Of a DNA stretch of 64,000 nt, positions 41,501 to 51,714 are shown in pieces; position 1 is the first letter of the stretch; every line of letters starts with the position of its first letter. Location of the stretch: the NCBI RefSeq assembly GCF_963678635.1, contig NC_087064.1, positions 6,734,411-6,798,410 on the forward strand, written 5' to 3'. A model generated the notes under the pieces. The model was not told the origin of the DNA and searched no databases. It worked only from the letters and a program-made list of their open reading frames with translations. The translations under genes were made by a program, and so were the position numbers. The DNA comes from Symsagittifera roscoffensis (Eukaryota; Xenacoelomorpha; Acoela; Convolutidae).

Positions 41501-44500
41501 TTGAATATCTGGACACCAAAATTGCGCTGCATTCTACAGAAAATGAGAACTAAACTGCTTGAAAATTTTTGTCAATTTTGCGTGTTAACCAATCGCAATT
41601 TGTCTGGAGAAAAAAAACGACCCCAAGCACAAGTATTTTGCCATTTTTTTGAAAAAATTCGGAACATCAACTAAGATTTCCTACGTGATTAAACTATTTG
41701 AGATTCCTACCATAGTAAACCATTGACCAACAAAAAGCACATTGGCCAACAAAATATGTGTTTTTCATTAGCCAACAAAGCCCAAATTAGGGAAAAATTT
41801 CTCGGCCGCAGTTAATTTCGAGCAAATTTTAACTAGAAAAGCCATATTTCTGCGCGCGTAACCCCCTAAATTTAAATGTAATGTTGAATTTTGAAATTGT
41901 CGAATAGTACTAAACTATGTCTGTGGTGACTGTTTTCAGCTCTTGAGAGGGTGGGGGAAGAAATGGATCCCGCCCTTTTCTTAAATCTGAATTGAGATTT
42001 GCAAATATGGTAATTGAGAGTAATAGTGTTCTTAATTCAAATCAACCGGGCAATTAACGCAAAATATCGCAAATTCAGAAACGCATACTTTTTGTTGCTG
42101 TGTTTTAACTCCTATTATTGATGCACCATTTATAATACAATTTAATAATTTCATCATAAGTCGCATGTTATGCATATGTGTTACTAATGCAAAATAGAAC
42201 ACGGTAGCGGACCGGATTTAGGGTGGATTCGAAACCTTGGCCATAAAGGGTCCCCTCTTTTGAAACTAGTTTAGGGCATCGTTTTTTTGACAAACTGTAT
42301 TACGCTAGCAATACTATAGACGTCGGACAAAACGCTTGCTAGGAATAAAGGGTCCTTTCTACTTTCTATCTTAGAAAGTAAATCTAAAATTCGCTGAGAA
42401 ATATTTTATTAAAAAAAGAAGTTAGTATGAATTTACAGCAAGTTGCCTTTTGACTCAATATCTATTTTAACGGTGAGATTAGAGATATTTTTTAGAGATT
42501 GGTTGGGGTGGTAGAAGAGAGTGGTGTTGGTGTTAGAAGAGATATTGTTGGAATGAATTCCCGTAGTTTTGAGCTTCTATTTATACTCAGATTGGGAAAT
42601 CACGCCACTTTTCGTATCAAATGAGAAGTTTCTTTTAACTTCGTATTATTTATTCGTACATTCGTATTTTACGAGAAGAAGGTTTCGTATGCTCGTATTT
42701 TACGAGAAGAATCGTTAATATTCGTATTGAATGAGAATAGTCGTTTCAATTCTCAATGCTTAAAACGTTATACGAATTATTCCAATAGCATTTCCCTTCC
42801 TTTTGCAAGGGAATAAAAACATATTTCTTTTCGTGGTGGCGGCGGCGTCACATTTTGTGAACGCAATAAAATAATTCATGTTTCTGTTTCTATTTGAAAT
42901 CAGAACAACTGACTCTAAAATTTTTCTTAAGACGCCTTCGGGGCAGTTTTACGCAAGCTTCAGGAAGAAGAGTGGGCCAAAAAAATGCGTTTTTTAAGTC
43001 AAAGTATTTCGAAATCGCTTTTTTGTCCTGTCAATCACATTTATAGTTCATTGATGGAACACTGATTGCACAGCCAGTCTGAAGTGTAAATATAGGATAT
43101 TTGGGTAAAACTTTTTACTGAATCTTTAATCAGTTATGCGATTATCGCTGAAAGGTACAATTTTTGTTCCTACTTATTGAAAAAAAATTGAAAAAAATAT
43201 TTTTTTCTTCATTAGATTTTCGATAAATTTGTAGAAATTACGAAATATTTTAATGAAGTAAGTGTTAAGTTTACACTTTCTTAGAGCGTGAGCCCCTAGA
43301 TGATAAAATCTTATGGGAATCCCCCTGAAACTTATGTTCTTCGGCAAAGAACTATCCGCAAGTGATTGTTACTCAACGCAACAGTATAGTATGACTCAGA
43401 TATCTGTACTAGGGTCGAAGGTTTCTATAATCATTTATGTTTAAGTCAGGTTTTATTAATTGATCATTAATGTCTTTTGCTTCTATCTTCATAGATGAAC
43501 AAAAGACAAGGATATCGTTCGAAAGTCACTGTGCTGTAAAAAATTCAGGCATGCCAAAAATGAAAAAATTTAATAGGAAACTTCTAAATTGCGATGAATG
43601 CTCAGTTTTTTAAAGTCCATAGCGAGATTAGAAAGTATCTCTTACCTTTCCCCTATGATATCGATTAACTAATTCAACTTATTAACTTATTTTATTATGA
43701 AGTAAGTCAACAGTTAAGCATATGACATTTTTGCACCTTCTAACGAATTTCCCTCCTTTTACAAAAGGATGAATCAGTTTAGAGATCCCAAAGACTGACA
43801 TTCACAATTATTTATAGCTTTGAGATGAGTCACAAGCCGATAAACAACATCGCCCTGCTGAGACTGACTCGCTACATTAGTGGGAACCACAGGTCCCTCC
43901 CCCTTTGTGGACACGACGGGGACCTCGAAACTATCATGGCATCCTGCGGTCTAGGAATGGATCAAACTAAATCAGACGCTTCTATTTTATTAACTCGACT
44001 TAACCGGGCACTATTCTCATGCCCGAATGACCAAATGCGAGAAAAATTTCATCCAATCAGTGTTTTTTAAACGGTCCAAAACTGACGCATTTTCCAGGTC
44101 AATTTTTTTTGTTAGTTGAAAACTGTATTCTGCTATTGACTGACAAAATTTTTGTTCATTCGGTCCTTCACGTATACGGGATTCTCCCCCGGTTTAAAAA
44201 TGAGAAAAAAAAAACCACATACGAGTTGTTCAGCTCTTTACCAAGCTGTTGTGCCTCTTATTAAGTGTTAAATGGTATAATTAAAAAAGGATAAATTCCC
44301 AAATGGCATAAATTTCAATTTTTCATTGAAACTCAAAGGCTCTCTATCAACTAAAATTTCTCCTTTTTATCACGAACGATGACATCAGAGTTTATAAAAC
44401 AAAAGTGGCGTGAAATCTGTGCTTGGAAAGATGATCTCAAGAAACTATTTAGAAATAGGAAGCTTGTGCTTTTGAGCACAGTTCTTAACTTTTTCAAGAT

Positions 44501-47500
44501 CAAATATCAATCAACAATTGAACTGAAAACTTCACTACTTTTCACAAGCTGTTATTAAACAAGGTTTTCTCGAGAAAAAAAAATTCGATGCAACTTTTAT
44601 GGAATTTAACTCATTTGAGTAATTTTCATTTTTATGCTAATCTTAAAAAAACTAGCAAAAATAAATTTAACTGTGATCAATCAGTGAACAAATTTAAAAG
44701 TCTCAGCATGTAAATTTTCAGACGATTTTTTGTTCACATTTTACGAGGGCTGGAAAATTGAATAGATTCCGAATAGGCAACAATTTTAAAAAATTTAGTG
44801 CTGCGCTGCGGATTTTGGAGGCTTGAGTGGTTTTGAGACCAATCTTTGAATATTTGTATATTATTTTAGTATCGCTTTTTTGAGTATTGCGTTTAGATAT
44901 CGCTTTCAAGGCCCGTAAAAATTTGGTAGAACAAAATTTTACCAAATACAAAAAATTTTGGTATCTCGGAGATTCGGAATCTCCGAGCTGTTAAAAACTC
45001 TAGAAAGAACTTGTCTCACCAAATTCTTGCGAGCCTTGAGTTATTGTAAACAATGGCAGCTTAAGAGATAGTTTTAGAAAAATTGAAACAAATAACTTGT
45101 TTTTATCTGCTCGCACTCTTGAGATGATAAGCAATTGGTTAAAAAATAGATGCCGTATATTAGTAAACCAACAAGCACATTGATAGCCAAGAGTTGGAAT
45201 ATAGCCCAACTCAAACTTAGGCGCTGAAAATACCCGACACTGGAAGCAGTTTGCAATTAAAACACAGGAAAATTTACTTTGAAAGCCTCACGATTATTTG
45301 ATCCATGCCTGTAGGGAGCACTTCGGCTAATGTCACTTTGCCTGCCACTCTGCGAGAGGCTTATTTCTACGAGACAATATTCACTTACGAGGATCCGATT
45401 CAGGTGAGAGTTTTTTTTAAATGAGAGAAAACAGAGTCAGCAAAAGCAAAGACATTCAATTGCTGTGCAGGCAGTACAGAAAGTTCTGATTACACTGATT
45501 TATGATAAACAAATGTTTCAATAAAAAAAAACCGTTTCCTTCCAAAATGTTTGTCATTTTTTGCCTTAATGTTTTGACATTGATTTTTGGAAAAGGCTTG
45601 TGAACTCAAAAACGCAGGAACTCATTTTTATGAGTTGATGTCAAATATGTTCCTTAAATCTCGATTCTTGGTAACTTTGTGTCGTATCTTGTCGTTGCAT
45701 TTCTATTTACACTTGCAAAACTTAGTGAGCGTTAGTTTTATACTACGACTTTTTTTTTCTAAACTAAGTCTCAAATACTGATGCTATTTTTGTAGCAACC
45801 TACAGGCTATTTGATAGCATGTGCTTTGACATTCGAATAGTAATAAATTAACACAATTGATACCTTTTATATTCGTCAATTGAAACGAAAAAAACTGTTT
45901 GTTCAGACAACATAACAATCATAAAAACTTGATTTCAGTATTCGCAATTTTTTGAAAAGCATAGTGTATACATAATGTGGCTTTATGTTTTCAAATTTCC
46001 ATTTTTTACAAGCATAATTCGTGTGGATGTCTTCAATTTATTGTATTAGAAATTATCAATTGCAAAATTGAGTTTGTTGTTCCGACTTTCGATACGAAAG
46101 TAACGGAATATTTGTGCTCGGGGTGGGTTTTTTTTTTCTTCAGACAAATTTCGACTTTTTAACTAGCCATTTTTGATGGAATTTTTTAAAATCATTTGAA
46201 AGGTATTGTTGTCCTGAGCTTAAATTTGAAAAAATATTTCACCTGTGATCATTTTTCGTAAAGTTATGGGGGTTTAAAGATTGGCATTTTGGCCAATTTG
46301 GGACAATTAACGCGCGATATATTTCGCGCTATTAACGCGTAAGCGGAGATTTAATCCGCCTTAGATATCGTTCCAAATTGGTTGAAAGAAGCTTATTTGC
46401 CATAATTAATTTGTTACACGGATTGAAATCTATCCTTTTGTACTTTATATGGCGTGTGGGTTGATGGTTTTCATTATAAAAAAAATTCAAATTTCAAAAA
46501 AAAAATTTCATTTTTTTTCACATTTAACTTTTTAATGTTATTACTGCCACATAAACCATAAAAGGCAGTCGAAATTTTCAGGGCTTCGCCCTGATACGAG
46601 CAGTCTTGTTTGTATTTAATGCCATTTTTGCTGCTTTACATTTTATTATTTTATGTGGCTGCTTTAGTTGTGACTATTGTTTGCCGTTTATTAAACTTTT
46701 GTGGCCGAGAGAGCAGAGCGTGAGACTCCAGCTCTCAAGGACGCAGGTTTGACGCAAGTTTTTACTAATTCGAGGCTTGTTTCTACCTTTTCTTATTTCA
46801 CTTTATAAAGATGTTGTTTGTCGTGTTTTCGATGCTGTTTGCGAAGTGCAGCTTCGACGCTGTATTATATGCATATTTAGATACCCTGATGTTGTTGAGT
46901 TGACGTGGACTGTGCATCGAACAATTCACTGCAAAGCCTCCCTTAAATTACAATTGCAAAAATAGGAAAATTAAAAACTATGAGGAGTTGGAGTGGGGTA
47001 TCCCTTATTCTTATCTTAAACTTTATCGAAGCGACTTTTTTAGCTAGTCGAATTGGTTGTCGTCGGTTGTCTTAAGTGAAGTTGCAGGCTGCCGAGATGA
47101 GAATTTTCAGATGTTAAGATAGAAATTATCTGCTGAGGCTCGTCGGCTGTCAAGATTAGTTTTATATGCAGTTCTGAGGCCTTCATTCAAAGTTTCGGCA
47201 ACGTTTTTACAGGTTAAAACCTGATGATCAATGGCTAAAGGAGGACATTGTTGTAACGGAGTTGAGATCTGCTAAGCAAAGAAGATAAGCTAGTCGTCAA
47301 CGTCATCCAATTAATTGCAGATTGATGTCACACTTGCATACACAATTTTTAGTGGAGAAGAAGAGAGCATAAGAAAAGTTGTTAAAAGCTCAACGAGAAC
47401 ATGCTCCCTGCTTAAGACAACTGTTGTTGGATATCGTGGTTCTATTGATGCACTTTTTTTAAATATGTGGTTTTGTTATTAGAGTATGTCGGAATTGTCT

Positions 47501-50500
47501 TTGCTATGGTTGGGTTGTCGTTTAGAAAATCAATGCTGGCAGGTCCTCTCGTATAAATTTGCCAGGCTTCCGCTGTTGAAAAAAATGATCCTTTATGATC
47601 GCTGTTTTCTGGTGCAATTTGTTGAACGTAGAAGTGTCGGCACTCAAGGCTGAGGCACACAAGGGTTAGGGAGTTCAATGCGGCCACGTAGTCATAACCC
47701 AGGAGGAGTCAGATTTTCTCTAACCCAAAAAGGGTGTCCAGTTGAAATAGGCAACGTTTTCGAGATCCATTTTTGTAGTAGAAGCAGGAGTTGGGATGAG
47801 CTTTTGCTAGAGGCATTTCTAAAAACCGACTGAAAGCTGCTGTGCAAATCTCCGTTGATTTAACCTTGTTGACTGGACGGTTGTTTGTTGAAACAATGCG
47901 AACAAGATGCTGATGGTAGGATCCTGGAAGGCTGTGGCGTGACATGATTGATGCTACATTTTTTCATTGACAGTTTTAGCCAAACATCTTCGGGTTGAAA
48001 GAGGAAATTTGATCCATTTGACCAACGGCTACATATTTTGATCTCTGCGAATTTTTGTTATCATTGACTAGGTTGAGGTAACCTGGGCCTTGTTTTGACT
48101 GAATAAATTGGGCGAGCTCGAGTATCTCTGCTACAAAATTTGCAAAAAATCTAATGCAAAACCATATTGCAATCGGCTTAGAGAAAGTTGTGGTTTAGAA
48201 AAATGCGTTATTGTTGATATATTAAAATAGCAAAACAAGCATTAAACAGATTTGCTTGAATTTCCATTTTTGTGGTGACGTGTTTTGTTGTAGGGTGCAT
48301 AGCCTTGCCTAAAACAAACGCACATTTGATCTTTGCGTCGGAACCGTTTCCAACGAATAAAACACATATTTTTCGAAAAGTCAAACCAATTGACGGAGAA
48401 ATTTTTTATTTTTTATTTACAGAAGTTTTTGGAAAATTTTCTAAGCCGTGCGAGAAAACAAGATGTGAACTTGCATCTCTCAAATACCAAAATGAAATTT
48501 TTCAGTATTTACTGGTTTTTTTTTCCAGATCAAAATATACGAATTTTGTTCCTTTGATGTAAGGGGCACACTGTCTGCCAGGTTTCAATTTTTTTTCGGT
48601 TTCAACTCATGAGCCAGATAAAAAAAGTATTTCTAACGATTCTTTTACACACAAGTAATGAAACAGTTTTCTGATCACAAGGGTCCGCAAAAATTAATTG
48701 TGACTCAAAAAATCATTTTCTTGATTTCGATTTCCTGCAAAAATTGTTCATTGAACAAGAACATCTAACGAGTCTGATTGGTTGAAAACTTTCCATCATT
48801 CAGTCTTGCCATCATGAGAGTAATTACTCTATTCCAGTTTACTCTGAGCCAGCTTAACCTATATGCTCCAAACAATTTTTAACGAATGCCCGTCATATTT
48901 CAAATCAAACCCTAAAAATTTTTTTGCCCTGCTACCTGACAAAGTTTACCCAAAGTTAAGGGCACAATATTGGTGAAGTAAAAGTAAGTATGGAGTAAAG
49001 TTTGATTGCCGGATAAAGTGAAACAGAGTAGGTAGTAGTTAAGGGTCAAAGGGCATAGATAAAAATTGAATAGGGTAAATTGAAAATGAGGTAAAATATT
49101 TTGTCATCAATCAATTGCTCATTGAATTGTTGAGTCATAATATCACCCCATCCTTCCATCCTAGAAAATGTATAAAATTTGTTTGTTTTTTGCATGCAAG
49201 CTAAGATATCACTTTAAAAAGACCGGAATAGGTTGTGAAAAATATCAAATTGAAGTCATTTTATTCATCATTTTTTGGTACAATATAGGATTCTGAGAAA
49301 AGTATTTGGCGACGAGAGCCTATATTAGTGAAAAAAGAAAGACAATCAAAAATCACAAAATTAAAAAAACGTCCAAAACTGAAAAAATTTCACCTCCTTT
49401 TATTGTATCCTGATCCGAACACGCTGCTAAAACCTTTATTATAAATGATGATTGATTCTTTTCAACTTACCCCATTTTTAGGTTCCTCTTTTCATAGTTG
49501 TTTCACGTAGTTAATTGTTCCGACTTTGGAATAAAACGGAATATTTATGCTCGGTGTGGTTTTAATTTATTCAGTCAATTTTTGCCGGTCGAAACAAGTT
49601 TTCAACATACTTTTTAAAATCTCATTGAAGATTTTGACTCCCTGAAGTCAAATTTAAAATATACTTTACCTCCAATCATTTTTCGTTAAGTTCTGGGAGT
49701 TTGAAAATTGCCAAACTGACCATGTTCTGGACTAAATTATCCGCGCTTTGAAGAGTTTATTCATAAGGCTGAGAGCCAAACGCGAATTATTTATGCATGG
49801 CAAATTATCCCGCATAACAAAATCGTTCCAGTTTGAATTGAGGCTAGCAAATTGAATTGAGGTTACCTAATTTCACACTTGGATATTGTCCAAAATTTAT
49901 AAGTTTTCAATATTTTTCCCCAAAAACTATACGATATGAATGAAGGGACAGTCGGAACATTCAGGGCTTTGCCCTGATTTACGATCAGTCTTTTTGGCTT
50001 AATGCGTGATGTTACGATGTAAAATATGAAAAACAAAAATGATTACAATAGTTAGTTTGTTCGCTATGCCATGTTTCCTTGCATCATTGTTCCGACTTTT
50101 GTAACGAAAGTAACGGAATGTTTGTGCTCGGGGTGGGTTTTTTTCAGACAAGTTTTGATTTTTTAACCAGCCATTTTGACGGAATTTGAAAAAATCTTTT
50201 CCTGTGATCATTTTTCGTAAAGTTAAAGATTGTCATTTTGGCCAATTTGGGAAAATTAACGCGCGATAACGCAGAAGCGGAGACTTAATCCGTCTTAGAA
50301 GTCGTTCCAACTTGGTTGAAATTACAAAAAAAATTAACTTTTTTTGTTACACTTAAGTTTTGCATGTTATTACTGCTCCATCGACTGTAAGAGGCAGTCG
50401 GAACGTTCAGGGCTTCACCCTGATACGAGCAGTCTTGTTCAAAATTGAATTTCTAATGTGAGAGCGAAAGTGGAAAAATTTCTGATTATCTTTCATCGTG

Positions 50501-50858
50501 AAACTTCAGTTTTCATCGTCAAAAAGACTATTATAAAACGGCCGAAAAAGCTGTCAAAATTTTAGTTTCAATCTTATTGTTCTAGTTTGAGTACTGTCGC
50601 GAAGACCTAGTCTGCACCGACAGCTTCCCAATGGGTGCTAACTTATGCTTCATGGATGAGGGATCGCCACTCTTTGAACTAGAGTGTCTAGCAACCAGAA
50701 GGCCCACTTGTCTTTACGGAATCGCCAACTTTTACTTAGAAGACAGAACAAACTCCACGGATCATTCGGATGTGAATGGAAAATGCCAGGGAGGAAGTTA
50801 TTTCACCAGAATTTCACTTTTTGTGGATTGGATTAGAGCCACCTTAGGTTCGACGTGA
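38239..50858 (+). CDS. Secreted S1-family serine protease homologue, predicted inactive (five exons)
   Basis: Exons 38239-38542, 39607-39697, 43818-43954 (or 43948), 45315-45403 and 50586-50858 join in frame to 297 (or 295) residues. The order is a signal peptide (about 1-29), a propeptide, IVNGLP at 55, FCGGAI and VTAAHC with the catalytic His at 95, NNIALLRL at 141, CREDLVC, then ANLCFMDEGSPLF at 226 and a C-terminal VDWIRATLGS helix. In active chymotrypsin-fold enzymes the second motif is DIALL and the third GDSGGP; here Asp is Asn (142) and Ser is Glu (232). The residue before IVNG is Ala, not Arg or Lys. It is therefore a serine protease homologue, a class used as cofactor or binding protein. 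Introns are up to 5.2 kb and full of HINE copies. Confidence 0.82.
39607..39697 (+). CDS. Protease homologue exon 2
   Basis: The acceptor is TTTTTTAG and the donor CTA/GTAAGG, entering in phase 1 and leaving in phase 2. It encodes ADQIIVVAGSFAHPDGRRRS and YQVEEVFVHD, the usual strand pair between the His and Asp motifs. Confidence 0.85.
40164..40572 (-). mobile_element. HINE subfamily 1 copy
   Basis: On the plus strand it starts CAAGTCTGCTCGTATCAGGG and ends TTTCGTATCAAAAGTCGGAAC, flanked by AA on both sides. It lacks about 110 bases of the 3' AT-rich part compared with the 530-bp copies. It lies in intron 2 of the protease homologue. Confidence 0.85.
40866..41347 (-). mobile_element. HINE subfamily 2 copy
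   Basis: On the plus strand it starts CAAGACTGCTCGTATACAGGG and ends CTTCGAAAGTCGGAAC, flanked by AA. The interior (GGCCAAATGTCCAGTTTTC, AAAATGATCGGAGGTAAA) matches the subfamily at 49517-49994 in inverse. Confidence 0.8.
41582..41665 (-). mobile_element. HINE 5'-end fragment
   Basis: The plus strand reads GTCTGGAGAAAAAAAACGAC, CCCAAGCACAAGTATTTTG and ends AATTCGGAAC, the inverse of the family 5' end. Nothing else of the element is present. Confidence 0.6.
42207..43030 (+). mobile_element. hAT-like MITE interrupted by an insertion
   Basis: The left piece has GGACCGGATTTAGGG, GGATTCGAAACC and AAAGGGTCCCCTCTTTTG. The right piece (about 42925-43030) has TTAAGACGCCTTCGGGGCAG and GTGGGCCAAAAAAATGCG. 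The roughly 600 bases between do not belong to the family and may be a solo LTR. Confidence 0.6.
42296..42902. mobile_element. Possible solo LTR
   Basis: The segment starts TG and ends CA, and sits inside a hAT-like MITE. On the minus strand it has GAGTATAAATAGAAG as a TATA box and AATAAAATA further on, as an LTR would. The flanks GACAAAC and GAACAAC are only loosely similar, so the limits are uncertain. It also holds two TCGTATTTTACGAGAAGAA repeats. Confidence 0.35.
43031..43817. other. Intron 2 remainder of the protease homologue
   Basis: AT-rich sequence, nothing recognised. Confidence 0.4.
43818..43954 (+). CDS. Protease homologue exon 3 (altered Asp motif)
   Basis: The acceptor is ATTTATAG, and the C completes a Tyr codon. 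It reads YFEMSHKPINNIALLRLTR and on to ETIMASCGLG. The 3' edge is ambiguous. A canonical GT at 43949 keeps phase but drops Leu-Gly. A GA donor at 43955 keeps ASCGLG and joins to STSANVTLP, which looks more natural for the family. Both preserve the frame. Confidence 0.75.
43955..45314. other. Intron 3 of the protease homologue
   Basis: AT-rich sequence of about 1.36 kb. A short palindrome, TCGGAGATTCGGAATCTCCGA, lies at about 44967. No repeat family member or exon was identified. Confidence 0.4.
45315..45403 (+). CDS. Protease homologue exon 4
   Basis: The acceptor is GCCTGTAG (phase 1 in) and the donor CAG/GTGAGA (phase 0 out). It encodes STSANVTLPATLREAYFYET and IFTYEDPIQ, matching the LQE/LRE strand region of S1 proteins. 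Confidence 0.82.
45404..46078. other. Intron 4 start of the protease homologue
   Basis: AT-rich sequence. No exon or repeat terminus identified before the HINE copy. Confidence 0.4.
46079..46608 (+). mobile_element. HINE subfamily 1 copy
   Basis: It starts GTTCCGACTTTCGATACG and ends CAGTCGAAATTTTCAGGGC, then TTCGCCCTGATACGAGCAGTCTTG, with TT on both sides. Length is 530 bp. It lies in intron 4 of the protease homologue. Confidence 0.88.
46609..47441. other. Intron 4 sequence between a HINE and the decayed coding fragment
   Basis: Somewhat less AT-rich than its surroundings and G/T-biased on the plus strand, so it may be part of the same decayed retroelement as 47442-48180. No frame could be assigned. 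Confidence 0.35.
47442..48180 (-). pseudogene. Decayed coding fragment, probably from a retroelement
   Basis: One minus-strand frame stays open for about 245 codons except for three stops. It reads AEILELAQFIQSKQGPGYLN, YVAVGQMDQISSFNPKMFG, then past two stops SRHSLPGSYHQHLVRIV, CLFQLDTLFGLEKI, a TGA, and LLGYDYVAALNSLTLVCL to IPTYSNNKT. The A/C-rich coding strand resembles the retroelement at the right end. LLGYDYV faintly recalls the C-terminal motif of retroviral-type aspartic proteases, but the DTG spacing does not fit. I cannot assign it. It lies inside intron 4 of the protease homologue. Confidence 0.5.
48181..49516. other. Intron 4 sequence, nothing recognised
   Basis: AT-rich DNA. 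Frames at 48272-48562 have no supporting motif. No RNA gene or repeat terminus seen. Confidence 0.4.
49517..49994 (+). mobile_element. HINE subfamily 2 copy
   Basis: It starts GTTCCGACTTTGGAATAAAAC, has CTCGGTGTGGTTTTAATTTA, GACTAAATTATCCGCGC and GGTTACC, and ends ACAGTCGGAACATTCAGGGC with a perturbed CAGTCTTTTT terminus. It is the uninterrupted counterpart of 14957-15910. Confidence 0.8.
50089..50436 (+). mobile_element. HINE subfamily 1 copy, internally deleted
   Basis: It starts GTTCCGACTTTTGTAACG and ends GGCAGTCGGAACGTTCAGGG and CGAGCAGTCTTG, flanked by TT. At 348 bp it is the shortest complete copy. It ends 149 bases before exon 5 of the protease homologue. Confidence 0.88.
50586..50858 (+). 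CDS. Protease homologue exon 5 (altered Ser motif, stop)
   Basis: The acceptor is GTTCTAG, phase 0. It encodes FEYCREDLVC, GANLCFMDEGSPLF in place of the GDSGGP motif, RRPTCLYGIANFY in the specificity-strand position, and a final VDWIRATLGST before TGA. Cys spacing is that of an S1 C-terminal half. Confidence 0.88.
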   Translation, partial: FEYCREDLVCTDSFPMGANLCFMDEGSPLFELECLATRRPTCLYGIANFYLEDRTNSTDHSDVNGKCQGGSYFTRISLFVDWIRATLGST

Positions 50859-50930
50859 AACTTCATTATGCAGAGTCATCTCCGCCTGATATTAAATAAT
50901 TCTTTTTGCATTAATTTAAATTTTTATTAC

Positions 50931-51231
50931 TCCTAGAGTTCTCGAGCAGCGCTTTTTTCACAATGAGGGAGGCCGACCTTTTTTTGGCGAGCCAAATTGA
51001 TTTTCGGAGCTTTCATATTTTCCTAAAACAGTACTAAGATCCTAATTTGAAAATGCTTCTGCGCCGCAGGCAAATTTACAATAAAGGCTAAAAACGACGT
51101 TTTTAGGCATTTTAGAAGGTTTTGGTCTAAAAATTGTTTTTTTTGGCATGCGCTCCCCTTTTAAACTTAGTCTATAATAGTGCCTAAAGCACTTTTAAAA
51201 CAAATTTAGGGTCGGTCAGCTAACAATGGAT
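50931..51231 (-). mobile_element. hAT-like MITE fragment
   Basis: On the plus strand the inverted family blocks are in order: AAATTGATTTTCGGAGCT, GCGCCGCAGGCAAATTTAC, GCATGCGCTCCCC and TTTAGGGTCGGTCAGC. The termini are lost. Confidence 0.7.
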
Positions 51232-51464
51232 GTCAGTACCAGAAGCGAATCTGTATTTTGGAGACTGTCTCGTCTATCCAATTTTTGCAATTATGGTAAG
51301 TTCCCCGCCATCTACATCCGCCCTAGCATCTAAAAGAAACAATTTCCCGATATATTTTTTTGATTTGAAACTTTGCAAAAAAGTTTGGCTAAACACACCT
51401 AGAGTTCAGTTGGAATCAAGAATAGGGCATGTTAGCAAAACACTGAGAGGCAGTAGATGATTAC

Positions 51465-51712
51465 AGAAAAGGGTGGATCTGGGATCTCAAAATAATTTCT
51501 CAAAACAGTTGACAAATTATACCTTATTTCAAGACAAAAAACTTTCTGCGCCGCCATTTTTATGTCTTGGGTGCTCCTCCGATTTTTTTTTTGGCGACCA
51601 AAATTTGTAGGCGATCAAAATTAAATGTGGAAAAAATTACCATAGTGGGAACTCTTTGGGCGGTGCGGGGGAGGGTCAAATCCTTGAGATGGGGAGGGGC
51701 GTGTATCCATAT
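51465..51712 (-). mobile_element. Decayed hAT-like MITE
   Basis: GGTGGATCTGGGATCTC, CTGCGCCGCCATTTTTATG, GGGTGCTCCTCCG and the closing GGGTCAAATCCTTGAG follow the inverted family order with many changes. Confidence 0.5.
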
Positions 51713-51714
51713 TT

